Below, piece after piece: positions 25,142 through 33,492 of a DNA stretch of 57,711 bases; position 1 is the stretch's first letter; each line of letters opens with the position of its first letter. The notes beneath the pieces are model-generated. The model was given only the letters and a program-made list of their open reading frames with translations, did no database searches and was not told the origin of the DNA. The DNA is taken from contig DLGZ01000058.1 of the NCBI GenBank assembly GCA_002482965.1, forward strand, positions 1 through 57,711, written 5' to 3'. This DNA comes from Verrucomicrobiaceae bacterium UBA7681. GTDB taxonomy: Bacteria; Verrucomicrobiota; Verrucomicrobiia; Verrucomicrobiales; Verrucomicrobiaceae. A program made the translations under genes and the position numbers.

Positions 25142-26836
25142 ATGTCGAAAACCCTCTCACTGCTGATCTTTCTGGGGATGACCGCGTTCTTCGCGTGCTT
25201 CTTTGCCTACCCGATCTGGGCGGCGCTGGAGTCGGCGTTTCGGGGGCCGGACCACCAATTCACGCTGGATAACGTGTCCGAGGTCTTCCTCAATGAACTG
25301 TATCGCGAAGGCCTGTGGAATTCGTTCATCATCGCGGTGTGGACGACGCTGGGGGCGCTGTGCATCGCCCTGCCGCTGGCGGTGTGCTACGTGCGCTTTG
25401 CCTTTCCGGGGCGGGCGCTGATGAACTCGCTGGTGCTCATTCCCATGATCCTGCCGCCGTTTGTGGGAGCCATCGGCATCAAGGCGATGCTCGGGCAGGC
25501 GGGCGCGCTGAACAGCCTGCTCATCAATCTCGGAATGATGGACGCGCTGCACCCGACCGACTGGCTCGGGCAGCACCGTATGCTTGGCATCATCGTCATG
25601 GAGGTGCTGCACCTGTATCCTATCATTTACCTCAATGCGGCAGCGGCGCTCTCGAACCTCGATCCTGCTCTCGAAGAAGCGGCGGCGAACATGGGCTGCA
25701 ATGCTTGGGGCCGCTTCTGCCGCATCACTCTGCCGCTCATCATGCCCGGCGTCTTTGCGGGCGGCACCATCGTTTTTGTGTGGGCCTTCACTGAGATGGG
25801 CGTGCCGCTGCTGTTTGACTATGACCGCGTCACCGCCGTGCAGATTTTCCGCAGTATCAATGACCTCAGCGGGAACCCCTTCCCCTACGCCCTGGTGGCG
25901 GTGATGCTGGTCTTCAGCACGCTGTTTTACCTGACGAGCAAGCTGCTCTTTGGCAGTGCCAATTCCGGTGGTGGCGGACGTGCGACGACTGGCCGCGAAA
26001 CGATCACGCTACCCGCCGGTCTCGGCTGGGCCTGCACCGCGTTCTTTGTCGGCGTCACTTTCCTAGCTGTGCTGCCGCATCTCGGCGTGGTGCTGCTGTC
26101 GTTTTCCAAAGACTGGTACAGCACCGTCATACCCCACTCCTTGACGCTGGATCATTATCGCGATGCCCTCGGTCATGAGCTCACGCTCTCATCCATCGCC
26201 AACAGCTTGAAGTACTCCACGCTGGCGATGCTGGTGGCGCTGGTGCTCGGCGTCGGCGTGGCTTACGTTTCTGTGCGCACCCGCATCTGGGGCCGCCAGA
26301 TCCTCGATGCCATGGCCATGCTGCCGCTGGCTGTGCCGGGCATCGTGATGGCCTTTGGTTATCTGGCCATGACACGGGAGGGCCAGCCCTTCCACTGGCT
26401 GATGCTGGGCGAAGATCCGCTGCTGCTGCTGGTCATCGCCTATGCGGTGCGCCGCCTGCCTTTTGTCGTGCGCTCCGCCGCCGCTGGCTTCCAGCAGGTC
26501 AGTCCTACTCTGGAAGAAGCCGCGCAGAATCTCGGCGCCCGCCCGGAGAAAGCGCTGTGGCGCATCACCCTGCCGCTCGTCGCGCCCAATCTCGTCGCGG
26601 GTGCGCTGCTCGCCTTCTCCTTTGCCATGCTGGAGGTGAGCGACTCCATGATCCTCGCGCAGCAGGCCACCTACTTCCCTATCACCAAAGCGATCTACTC
26701 GCTGGTGCTCGCCCTCGGCAGCGGTCCGAATCTCGCCTCTGCGCTCGGCGTCTGGGCCATGATCTTCCTCGCCGTGACCATCCTCGGTGCCGGGCTGATT
26801 TTGGGGAAGAAGCTGGGTGCGCTGTTTCGTGGGTGA
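25142..26836 (+). CDS. ABC transporter permease, fused double domain (FbpB type)
   Basis: 564 residues and about 12 membrane helices in two homologous halves, as in FbpB/SfuB. Each half has a binding-protein-dependent permease EAA loop: LEEAAANMGCNAWGRFCRITLPLIMPG (about residue 180) and LEEAAQNLGARPEKALWRITLPLVAPN (about 460). The loops contact the ATPase. It starts 12 nt after the binding-protein gene and completes the operon of ATPase, binding protein and permease. Confidence 0.94.
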   Translation: MSKTLSLLIFLGMTAFFACFFAYPIWAALESAFRGPDHQFTLDNVSEVFLNELYREGLWNSFIIAVWTTLGALCIALPLAVCYVRFAFPGRALMNSLVLIPMILPPFVGAIGIKAMLGQAGALNSLLINLGMMDALHPTDWLGQHRMLGIIVMEVLHLYPIIYLNAAAALSNLDPALEEAAANMGCNAWGRFCRITLPLIMPGVFAGGTIVFVWAFTEMGVPLLFDYDRVTAVQIFRSINDLSGNPFPYALVAVMLVFSTLFYLTSKLLFGSANSGGGGRATTGRETITLPAGLGWACTAFFVGVTFLAVLPHLGVVLLSFSKDWYSTVIPHSLTLDHYRDALGHELTLSSIANSLKYSTLAMLVALVLGVGVAYVSVRTRIWGRQILDAMAMLPLAVPGIVMAFGYLAMTREGQPFHWLMLGEDPLLLLVIAYAVRRLPFVVRSAAAGFQQVSPTLEEAAQNLGARPEKALWRITLPLVAPNLVAGALLAFSFAMLEVSDSMILAQQATYFPITKAIYSLVLALGSGPNLASALGVWAMIFLAVTILGAGLILGKKLGALFRG

Positions 26837-26895
26837 GCCTGCAGCAAAACATGGCGTGCCGCGCATGGACGCAGAGGGCGCACGGATGTTACTTG

Positions 26896-27777
26896 CTAAA
26901 GCTCTTTCAGCTTTAGATTCAGCAGCGCGAGTTCCTTGCGCTTTTCCACCAGTTTGCGCTCCAGGCCGAGCACCTCGGAGTCCTTGCCTCTGGCTTTGAC
27001 TTGTTGGTTGGTGGCGCGGCTTTCCTCACGCGACAGGTGATACTCCTTCCACAGTTCAACCGATTCCTTCCTGGCATGTTCCAGGCTCAGGGAAATTTTT
27101 TCGATTTCCGCCTGCACTTCGATACACTGCTGCTTCAAGGCGGTCTGGCTGCCCGAGCCCGCAGGACTGGCTGTGCGAGGGGGATTCGCTTTGCCGGAAG
27201 AGTCAGCCACTGGCAGGGCCAGCAACTCGATGCGTTTGCGTTTTTCCACCAGGCTGCGTTCCAGGCCGCTCGCCTCCGAGTCCTTCTGCCTGGCCTTGAC
27301 CTGTCGGCTGGTGCTGCGGCCCTGGTCGCGTGCCTCATGATATTCCCTCCATAGATCGGCGGCCTCCTTTTTCACCCGCTCCAGCCGCAGGATCATCCCT
27401 TCGATTTCCGCCTGCAAATCCACGCGCTCCAGCTTCTGCGCCGCGCGTTGGTCAGGCACATCGGGATTGAAGGTTGGACCATCGTCCCTTCTCTTGAGCG
27501 TGGCCCCAACCCCAGAACTGGTCTGCCACACTGTCATGGTGCGCTGGTGGTTTTGGAGTTGAATCGTGCTGCTGTTTTTCGCGCCGATGAGTTTCATGAC
27601 CGGAGTCTTGTCGCGCATCCACCTGCCAATAAGTGCATTGTGCTGGAAGATGCTCCCATCGGCCTTGAACTCCAGAAGAGTGGAGTCCGACTTCTCCCAA
27701 GTCCCGACGATTTCATCCAATGCGGCAGCTTCCCAGGACAGCGAAAGGAGTGCCAGCATGAGCACTCGGCGAAGCAT
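26896..27777 (-). CDS. Secreted protein with two coiled-coil modules
   Basis: 293 residues from the ATG at 27777; the frame extends to 28101 but those residues are not protein-like. A signal peptide (MLRRVLMLALLSLSWEAAA) precedes an ~85-residue domain (DEIVGTWEKSDSTLLEFKADGSIF) resembling small lipocalin-like or WD-type beta domains. Two homologous ~80-residue helical modules follow, each with LQAEIEGMILRLERVKKE / VQAEIEKISLSLEHARKE, then LW(R/K)EYH and GLER(S/K)LVEKRK. Internal duplication is clear. Function unknown. A perfect 8-bp hairpin overlaps its stop codon (26896-26916), perhaps a terminator between the converging genes. Confidence 0.75.
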   Translation of the reverse strand: MLRRVLMLALLSLSWEAAALDEIVGTWEKSDSTLLEFKADGSIFQHNALIGRWMRDKTPVMKLIGAKNSSTIQLQNHQRTMTVWQTSSGVGATLKRRDDGPTFNPDVPDQRAAQKLERVDLQAEIEGMILRLERVKKEAADLWREYHEARDQGRSTSRQVKARQKDSEASGLERSLVEKRKRIELLALPVADSSGKANPPRTASPAGSGSQTALKQQCIEVQAEIEKISLSLEHARKESVELWKEYHLSREESRATNQQVKARGKDSEVLGLERKLVEKRKELALLNLKLKEL

Positions 27778-28021
27778 GCAACGAACCGAAAAAACAGCTT
27801 TGAAATGGGTCTTTGCAAAAGGGTGTCTTCGGTTGCAGGAGGCTGAATGCTTTTTCATATACAGCGTGGAGGAATGGGGGGATCGCTTGAGATTTTCATT
27901 TAGCAAACTTGTTGCCTGATTGTCAAGGAATACAGGTGCATGCCAAGCCTCACTCTTGGACAAGAAACTGAGGCATGGCTGCGAGGATGGGTGTAATGGC
28001 ACGCCATAGCAGCAGCCACGC

Positions 28022-28579
28022 ATGAAGCCCAAGCGCCCCGTCAAAATTAAAACCTTCGAGCAAGCCTTCGAGTTCATCTTGAAAGTGAAGACCTGCCTCA
28101 TCTTTGGCTCGAAAACTTCAGACCTCCCCAGCCTGTGGGATGTGGTGGACCTGCCGGGCAGACAGCCAGGAAAGCCGGGATGGGGAGAGAAAGTGGAGGC
28201 GGTCTGGGCGTGGAAGAATGAGCTGCCTGCGGAGTTTCCCGACGAGATCTTCTACGGCAAGCTGCCCGGCGGTCTTGCGGTGCTGATGTGCATCGAGCAC
28301 CTGCGAAATGTCCACTATCCAGCGCAACACAAGCCGGTTTCCGCATGCAGCGAACTGGCTCGCCGCGCGTTTGCGCTGATTCGCAGCGAGCCGCGCACCA
28401 CGGCGGAGCTGCGCAAGGCGTTGTCTCCTTCAGGGGCGATCAGCAAGAGCAAGGTGGACAGTGCTCTGGTGGAGTTGCAGGTGACGCTGAACATCACGCG
28501 CTCGAATGCTCCGAAACTGAAGCTCGACACCTGGCTGCCTTTTGCGGAGCAGTATCCCAGCATGGGAGGCGAGGCATGA
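28022..28579 (+). CDS. AlkZ-related winged-helix-like protein
   Basis: 185 residues. An N-terminal region (CLIFGSKTSDLPSLWDVVDLPGRQPG) leads into WAWKNELPAEFPDEIFYGKLPGG, and the C-terminal part is a winged-helix-like domain (AFALIRSEPRTTAELRKAL, SKSKVDSALVELQVTLNITRSN). This matches proteins annotated AlkZ-related, though the DNA-glycosylase QxQ/QxD catalytic motif is not visible, so enzymatic activity is not claimed. Its stop overlaps the start of the WYL regulator by 4 nt (ATGA), indicating translational coupling. Confidence 0.7.
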   Translation: MKPKRPVKIKTFEQAFEFILKVKTCLIFGSKTSDLPSLWDVVDLPGRQPGKPGWGEKVEAVWAWKNELPAEFPDEIFYGKLPGGLAVLMCIEHLRNVHYPAQHKPVSACSELARRAFALIRSEPRTTAELRKALSPSGAISKSKVDSALVELQVTLNITRSNAPKLKLDTWLPFAEQYPSMGGEA

Positions 28580-29529
28580 ACCGCACGGATCGCCTCGTCT
28601 CCATGGTGATGCTGCTGCAATCGCGTCGGGTCATCACCGCTGCACAATTGGCCGCCCACTTCGAGATCACTGAGCGCACCGTTTACCGCGATCTCGCAGC
28701 GCTCGGCGAAGGTGGCGTGCCTCTCGTGGGGGAGCCGGGCGTGGGTTACAGTCTGATGAGCGGCTACTGTCTGCCACCCGTGATGTTTTCACCGGATGAA
28801 GCTTTTGCGTTCGTCACCGGCGGGCTGCTGGTCGAACGCATGACCGATGCCTCGATGCGCGATGCGATCCGCTCCGCCCTGAGCAAGGTGACGGCAGTCC
28901 TGCCTCCAGGCTTGCAAGGCCGCGTGGATCGTTTGCGCAAAACCATGGTGATCAGCGGAAGATCCCCGACCAAGGGCAGCGTTCCCTTGAGCACAGTCCA
29001 GCGCGCCATGGCTGAAGGCTGTGTGCTGCGACTGAACTACCTCGGTGCCGCACGCGGCGAGCCCACCGAGCGCCTGGTGGAGCCGCTGGGGCTGGTCTTT
29101 TACCTCGATCACTGGCACCTCATTGCGTGGTGCCGCCTGCGCAAAGACATGCGGGACTTTCGTGTGGATCGCATTGTCCGTTGCGAGACACTGCCGGAGC
29201 CGATCTCACAGCACCCCGGCTTCAATCTCAATGCGCACCTCGCGAAGTGCATGGTGCCGGAGCGCAGTGAATTCGCGGTCATCGTAGTCCCCGTTTGGCT
29301 CCTCGAAAGCGTTCGTCGTTTCTGGGGCCCAACGATCATCGAGGAAGAAACCACAGGCAAACGAGCGCGTGTCCGCTTTGCCTTCCGCCCCGAAGGATTC
29401 GACTACGTCGCCCGCTGGTTGTTGAGCATGGGAACCGATGCCGAGATTCACTCGCCGGAAGCGTTGCGGGTCAAGGTGGCGGATCTGGCCTTTGCGACGG
29501 CCAAGCATCATCAGTTGGAAAAAACGTAA
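28576..29529 (+). CDS. YafY-type transcriptional regulator, HTH plus WYL domain
   Basis: 317 residues from the ATG at 28576. The N-terminal DeoR-like helix-turn-helix (about 15-60) shows RVITAAQLAAHFEITERTVYRDLAAL. A central helical region (GYCLPPVMFSPDEAFAF) follows, then a WYL sensor domain (about 150-225) with LRLNYLGAARGEPTERLVEPLGLVFYLDHWHLIAWC and RLRKDMRDFRVDRI, and a C-terminal WCX region. WYL domains sense nucleotides or single-stranded DNA in several families. Coupled to the AlkZ-related gene, so it probably regulates that gene and itself. Confidence 0.92.
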   Translation: MNRTDRLVSMVMLLQSRRVITAAQLAAHFEITERTVYRDLAALGEGGVPLVGEPGVGYSLMSGYCLPPVMFSPDEAFAFVTGGLLVERMTDASMRDAIRSALSKVTAVLPPGLQGRVDRLRKTMVISGRSPTKGSVPLSTVQRAMAEGCVLRLNYLGAARGEPTERLVEPLGLVFYLDHWHLIAWCRLRKDMRDFRVDRIVRCETLPEPISQHPGFNLNAHLAKCMVPERSEFAVIVVPVWLLESVRRFWGPTIIEEETTGKRARVRFAFRPEGFDYVARWLLSMGTDAEIHSPEALRVKVADLAFATAKHHQLEKT

Positions 29530-29540
29530 CCGGCAAAAAA

Positions 29541-29572
29541 CACCCCTGACATAGGGCTGTCAGTAGGGGGTG
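29541..29572. terminator. Terminator-like hairpin after the WYL regulator
   Basis: CACCCCTGACA and TGTCAG-TA-GGGGGTG can pair with a two-base bulge and a 6-nt loop, 11 nt past the regulator stop. No T-run follows, so it may be rho-dependent or unrelated to termination. Confidence 0.4.
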
Positions 29573-29631
29573 CGATGAATGGCGGGTGATCACAAACAAA
29601 GTGGTCCGCTTTAAACCACCAACACTCCTCT

Positions 29632-30090
29632 ATGAGCCAAACCAACGAACCCACCGTCTCCTTCTCCCTCACCTGCAAAAGCGCGGCCGATGCACTCGAC
29701 TTCTACACCCGGGCCCTGGGTGCCGTGGAGCTTTACCGCCTCTCTCCCGCCCCTGGCATTGTGCCGCATGCCGAGTTCATGATCGGTTCCACGCAAGTCT
29801 ATATCTCCGATGAGTTTGCACCAGGACATGCCTTCGCCATCCCGGAGGGCGGGCTGGCCCCCTGCGTGTTCACGATCCAAGTCGAGGACTGCGACAAGGC
29901 GTTTGAGCGCGCTCTCGCAGCAGGCGGCTCCCCGCTGACTCCATCGCGAGATCAGTTCTGGGGCAAACGCACCGCCATGATCCGCGATCCCTTCGGCTAC
30001 CGCTGGAGTTTCAGCCAGCACATCGAAGATGTGGCACCAGATGAGCTCATGAAACGCGCACAGGCGTTCATGAAGGACGGCCCAAAGTAG
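29632..30090 (+). CDS. VOC-family (glyoxalase/PhnB-like) protein
   Basis: 152 residues. Paired beta-alpha-beta-beta-beta modules typical of the vicinal-oxygen-chelate fold: VSFSLTCKSAADALDFYTRALGAVELYRL, AEFMIGSTQVYISDEF, CVFTIQVEDCDKAFERALAAGG, and the closing DPFGYRWSFSQH, which is the usual PhnB/DUF1428-like end. The metal ligands typical of glyoxalase I are not obvious, so the enzyme type is unknown. It stands alone between the WYL regulator and the phage-like gene. Confidence 0.88.
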   Translation: MSQTNEPTVSFSLTCKSAADALDFYTRALGAVELYRLSPAPGIVPHAEFMIGSTQVYISDEFAPGHAFAIPEGGLAPCVFTIQVEDCDKAFERALAAGGSPLTPSRDQFWGKRTAMIRDPFGYRWSFSQHIEDVAPDELMKRAQAFMKDGPK

Positions 30091-30249
30091 GCATCGCGGA
30101 GAGGGACAACGCAGGCAGCGGCGGCATGATTCCGCCGTTGCCAACTCTAGAGAAAACGTCCTCTTCAAAACGGAGTTGTTCACAATGTGATAATGTAACG
30201 TTAATAAGGTTTCCTTGACGTTGGGGTGCTCAGCCTTTGAAATGGCGGC

Positions 30250-30999
30250 ATGAGACGCCCTTGGATCAAGATCGAAATCTGCACGCCGGACAAGCCGGAG
30301 ATCTGCAGCCTGGCCACGCAGTTAAAAATGGATGATGACGCAGTCGTGGGAAAGCTGGTGCGCTTGTGGTCCTGGGCTGAGTTGAACCGGATCAATCCTA
30401 ACGATCTAGGCGTAACCAAGGAGTTCATCGACAAGCTCGTGGGCCGCAAAGGTTTCGCGCAGGCTCTGGAGAAAACCGGCTGGCTCATTGAAACGGATGA
30501 GAAACTCTCCTTTCGTAACTTCAAACGCCACAACAGCCCCGTGGCCCAGAACAAGGCCCTGACTGCGAAACGGGTGGCACGTCACCGTTTACGCAAAGCC
30601 GCTGAGGTAGAAAAAATTACGGACAAAGCGTTAGATGAAAAGGCGATGGAATCGTCTCCAGTTCAAAAAAGAACCTCCTCGGTGAAGCCTGCTAAAAAAG
30701 TAAATAAGGCGGATTCCTCTCTGGCTATCAGAGAAAAATTAAACACAAACGTTGAGCCAGAAGTAGAGAAAAGCGTAAACGTGCGCGCCGAGCCTGTGGT
30801 TGAGCCTGTGGTTGAACCTGTGGTTGAACCTCTACACCAACCGGCAGCCGAAACTCCGAATGTTGTTGAAGAGCCTGAGATGCCGCCTCCAGCGGCTCCT
30901 GAAGAGGTCGTTGTGGCCGCCCCAGTCGAAGAGCCTGCACCGCGCAAACGCCGTGGCAAAGCTGCAGCGGATACCAATGACCAGCCCCTGCTGTTCTAA
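30250..30999 (+). CDS. Phage-replication-like protein with Pro/Glu/Val repeats
   Basis: 249 residues. The N-terminal ~120 (PWIKIEICTPDKPEICSLATQLKMDDDAVVGKLVRLWSWAE, KGFAQALEKTGWLIET) match the start of phage-derived replication or DnaT-like proteins of the YdaU/DUF1376 sort. The C-terminal half is low-complexity: basic, then a run of EPVVEPVVEPVVEP, then a Pro/Ala/Glu tail ending in a short basic patch and DQPLLF. No other phage gene is nearby, so a domesticated or stranded phage gene is likely. Confidence 0.75.
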   Translation: MRRPWIKIEICTPDKPEICSLATQLKMDDDAVVGKLVRLWSWAELNRINPNDLGVTKEFIDKLVGRKGFAQALEKTGWLIETDEKLSFRNFKRHNSPVAQNKALTAKRVARHRLRKAAEVEKITDKALDEKAMESSPVQKRTSSVKPAKKVNKADSSLAIREKLNTNVEPEVEKSVNVRAEPVVEPVVEPVVEPLHQPAAETPNVVEEPEMPPPAAPEEVVVAAPVEEPAPRKRRGKAAADTNDQPLLF

Positions 31000-31034
31000 G
31001 GGCACGGAGTTGGCTACGGGGTAAACGAGACTGC

Positions 31035-32198
31035 TTACACGGAGGCGCGGGCACCGTCGGAACTGACGCCGGTTTTTTCACGCCAACGGTAACGATTCGC
31101 CCAAGGATTCGGCTTTCGTTCGACGACGTCGGCGATGATCTCGCCCATGACCGGGGTGAATTTGAAGGCGTGGCCGGAATCCCCGGCGGCGATTATCAGG
31201 TTAGGGTGGGCGGGATCGTGGTCGATCCAAAAAGCCCCGTCAAAGGTGTCGCAGTACAGACAGACGCGGGTGGAGTGCAGCGGGGCGGCGGCCAATGAGG
31301 GGAAGGTCTCGCGGAGGAAGGCTCGATAGCGGTCCTCCTCCCCTGCCGGCAGGCTGCGCGGGTCGCTGGCCTTTACTTGGCGGCCGGGGCCGTGGTTGGC
31401 CACTTTGACGAGGCCGTCGGCATTGGCGGGAAAGCCATACCAGCCGGTCTTGCCGATGTCGGCTCCCCAGACTGGAAACTGCGGCGGAGTAAATGGGCGC
31501 GGGTCCTGCGGCTGGAAGTGGAAGACGGTCTGCGCCGTGGCCCACATGACATCTTGGAGATGTGGCAGCAGCGTGGGCGTCCAGGCTCCGGTGGCGACTA
31601 GGACGGCATCGGACTGCCAGGTTTTCTGCTCGGAGATGATGCCGGTGCAGTGAGCCCCCTCAAAAAGCGGGCGCGGCTGCGGCACGTTTTCGATGATCGT
31701 AACCCCGGCAGCTCGTGCCTCAGCGGCGAGCCTCGAAATGACGCGCCGGCTTTCCACCCAGCCACCGGCAGGATTCAGATAGCCATCGCAAAAGACGGCA
31801 GGGTTCCAGTCCGGGTGCAGTTCACGCAGCATCTCGGACGAAGTGTGGCGCAGGCTGTGACCGCGGTGGGTCAGGAAGGCATGGCTGTCATGCTCGAAGC
31901 CGCCGGGCTCCATCGGCTCACGGGACATGACGAGGAAGCCGGTCTCGTGGTAAAGCTCCTCACCCCATTTCGCATTCCACTCGCGCCAGCGCTGGAGGCT
32001 GCGTTCGCCCATGGCGGTGTGCTGCTCGTCGGTGGCGTAGTCCATGCGCACCACCTTGCTGATGTCTGTGGAGGCGGCGTCGGTATGCGGCAGCGGACCT
32101 TGATCAATCAGCGTAACCCGCCAGCCACGGGAACGTAGTTCGAGCGCTGCCGTAAGGCCGAAACAACCACCCCCAAGAATGAGGATGGAGGGAGTCAT
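31035..32198 (-). CDS. FAD-dependent amine oxidase (sarcosine-oxidase-like)
   Basis: 387 residues. An N-terminal dinucleotide fold (ILILGGGCFGLTAALELRSRGWRVTLID), ATGAW in the middle (VLVATGAWTPTLLPHL), and a C-terminal GDSGHAFKFTPVMGEIIAD that matches the monomeric sarcosine oxidase / N-methyl amino acid oxidase / fructosyl-amino-acid oxidase family. RVCLYCDTFDGAFWIDHDP contains the cysteine position used for covalent FAD in that family. Probable reaction: oxidation of a secondary amine with release of H2O2. Its ATG overlaps the mnmA stop by 4 nt (ATGA), so it is translationally coupled. Confidence 0.88.
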   Translation of the reverse strand: MTPSILILGGGCFGLTAALELRSRGWRVTLIDQGPLPHTDAASTDISKVVRMDYATDEQHTAMGERSLQRWREWNAKWGEELYHETGFLVMSREPMEPGGFEHDSHAFLTHRGHSLRHTSSEMLRELHPDWNPAVFCDGYLNPAGGWVESRRVISRLAAEARAAGVTIIENVPQPRPLFEGAHCTGIISEQKTWQSDAVLVATGAWTPTLLPHLQDVMWATAQTVFHFQPQDPRPFTPPQFPVWGADIGKTGWYGFPANADGLVKVANHGPGRQVKASDPRSLPAGEEDRYRAFLRETFPSLAAAPLHSTRVCLYCDTFDGAFWIDHDPAHPNLIIAAGDSGHAFKFTPVMGEIIADVVERKPNPWANRYRWREKTGVSSDGARASV

Positions 32199-33343
32199 GT
32201 GTGCTGGATGGTTTCAAACACCGCACCACCGAGAAGGCGATCCCCGTCATACAAGGCGCAGATTTGTCCCGGCGTAAGGGCGCGCTGTGGTTCCGTGTAT
32301 TCGAGCTCCGCCCGGCCATCGCCCAGCGGGCGGAAGACTGCATCGCCTGCTGGGCAGCGGTAACGTGGCTGAGCCTGCAGCAGGCGCTCATCCTGCAAAG
32401 GTGAGCCGGTGCTGGAAATGGAATGCAGCGTGGCCTTGCGCGCCCAGAGCAGTGGCGTCTCGGAATTCTCGATGGCGACGACGAGTTCGTTGGTCTGTGG
32501 CCGCTTGGCCACGACGACGTAGGCCTGCTTGTGAATGGGGCTGGCCACGCCGTGGCCCTTGCGCTGGCCAAGGGTGTAGAGGTGCAGGCCGCGATGCTCG
32601 CCGAGCAGCTTCCCTTCCAAATTCACGATGGGGCCGGGTTGGTCTGCCACGAAGGTGCGCAGGAAATCCTCCATCTTCACCTGCCCGATGAAGCAAATGC
32701 CCTGGCTGTCTTTTTTCTCCGCCGTCTTGAGGCCGAACTCGCGGGCTTTCTCACGCAGCTCCGGCTTGAGCAGATGCCCGATGGGAAACTGCGCGATGCG
32801 CACCTGATGCGGCTGCATCATGGCGAGAAAATAGGTCTGGTCCTTGTTCGGGTCCGCGCCACGGAGGATGGCTGGATGCTCGATGCTGGATTCTAGATGC
32901 TGGATTCCGGATCCAGAACCTAGCATCGAGCATCCAGCATCCAGTTTCCTAGCATAGTGTCCGGTGGCGATGGCCTCAAAACCATGCTCCTGCGCCCAGT
33001 CCCAGAGGACGCCGAACTTCATCTCGCGGTTGCACATCACATCCGGATTCGGCGTGATGCCGGCCTGGTAGCCTTCGATCAGGTACTTCACTACCTTCTC
33101 GCGGTATTCAGTCATGAGATTGACCACACGAAACGGGATGCCGAGCTGCTTGGCCACGGCCTCGGCATCGGTGATGTCCTCCTCCCACGGGCAGTGGCCG
33201 ATGATGTTCTCCTCGTTGATCCAGTTCTTCATGTACACGCCGGACACGTCATGCCCTGCGCGCACGAGCTCGGCGGCGGCCACGCTGCTGTCCACGCCGC
33301 CGGACATGGCCATGAGGATTTTCAATGGGGGAGTTGGATTCAA
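32195..33343 (-). CDS. mnmA: tRNA 2-thiouridine synthesizing enzyme, with in-frame palindrome insert
   Basis: Adds sulfur to wobble U34 of Lys, Glu and Gln tRNAs, using ATP to adenylate the base. 382 residues. PP-loop SGGVDSSV at 14-21, the first catalytic Cys in NPDVMCNREMKFG (C104), GHYAR at 129-132, the second Cys in SQGICFIG (C217), then LGQRKG and a C-terminal beta domain. Between GHYAR and LRGADPNKDQTYFL lies an unusual stretch (about residues 133-159; ~27 where family members have about 8-12). Its DNA is an inverted repeat that keeps the frame. The first gene of a two-gene unit with the amine oxidase. Confidence 0.97.
   Translation of the reverse strand: MNPTPPLKILMAMSGGVDSSVAAAELVRAGHDVSGVYMKNWINEENIIGHCPWEEDITDAEAVAKQLGIPFRVVNLMTEYREKVVKYLIEGYQAGITPNPDVMCNREMKFGVLWDWAQEHGFEAIATGHYARKLDAGCSMLGSGSGIQHLESSIEHPAILRGADPNKDQTYFLAMMQPHQVRIAQFPIGHLLKPELREKAREFGLKTAEKKDSQGICFIGQVKMEDFLRTFVADQPGPIVNLEGKLLGEHRGLHLYTLGQRKGHGVASPIHKQAYVVVAKRPQTNELVVAIENSETPLLWARKATLHSISSTGSPLQDERLLQAQPRYRCPAGDAVFRPLGDGRAELEYTEPQRALTPGQICALYDGDRLLGGAVFETIQHT
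32871..32938. repeat. Palindromic insert inside mnmA
   Basis: GCTGGATGCTCGATGCT (32871-32887) and its exact complement AGCATCGAGCATCCAGC (32922-32938) are 17-bp arms around a 34-nt loop. The loop itself contains a smaller near-palindrome, CTGGATTCCGGATCCAG (32900-32916). It encodes residues about 136-158 of MnmA in frame, without a stop. Confidence 0.88.
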
Positions 33344-33492
33344 GGTAAGTACTTCTGAGCTTTAGCTTGTCATGGAAAACTCCTCAAGCAGCCAAAATCC
33401 AGAACACTCCAAAGCTCATGAGTACTTTACGTTGCGCCTTCCCCCTTTGACCTCTTCTTATGCGCCAAACCGAGCACGGAAGGAATCACCCC

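Noticed and set aside
30250..30999. Prophage
   Set aside because: One replication-like gene is present, but there is no integrase, capsid or tail gene within the flanking 10 kb.
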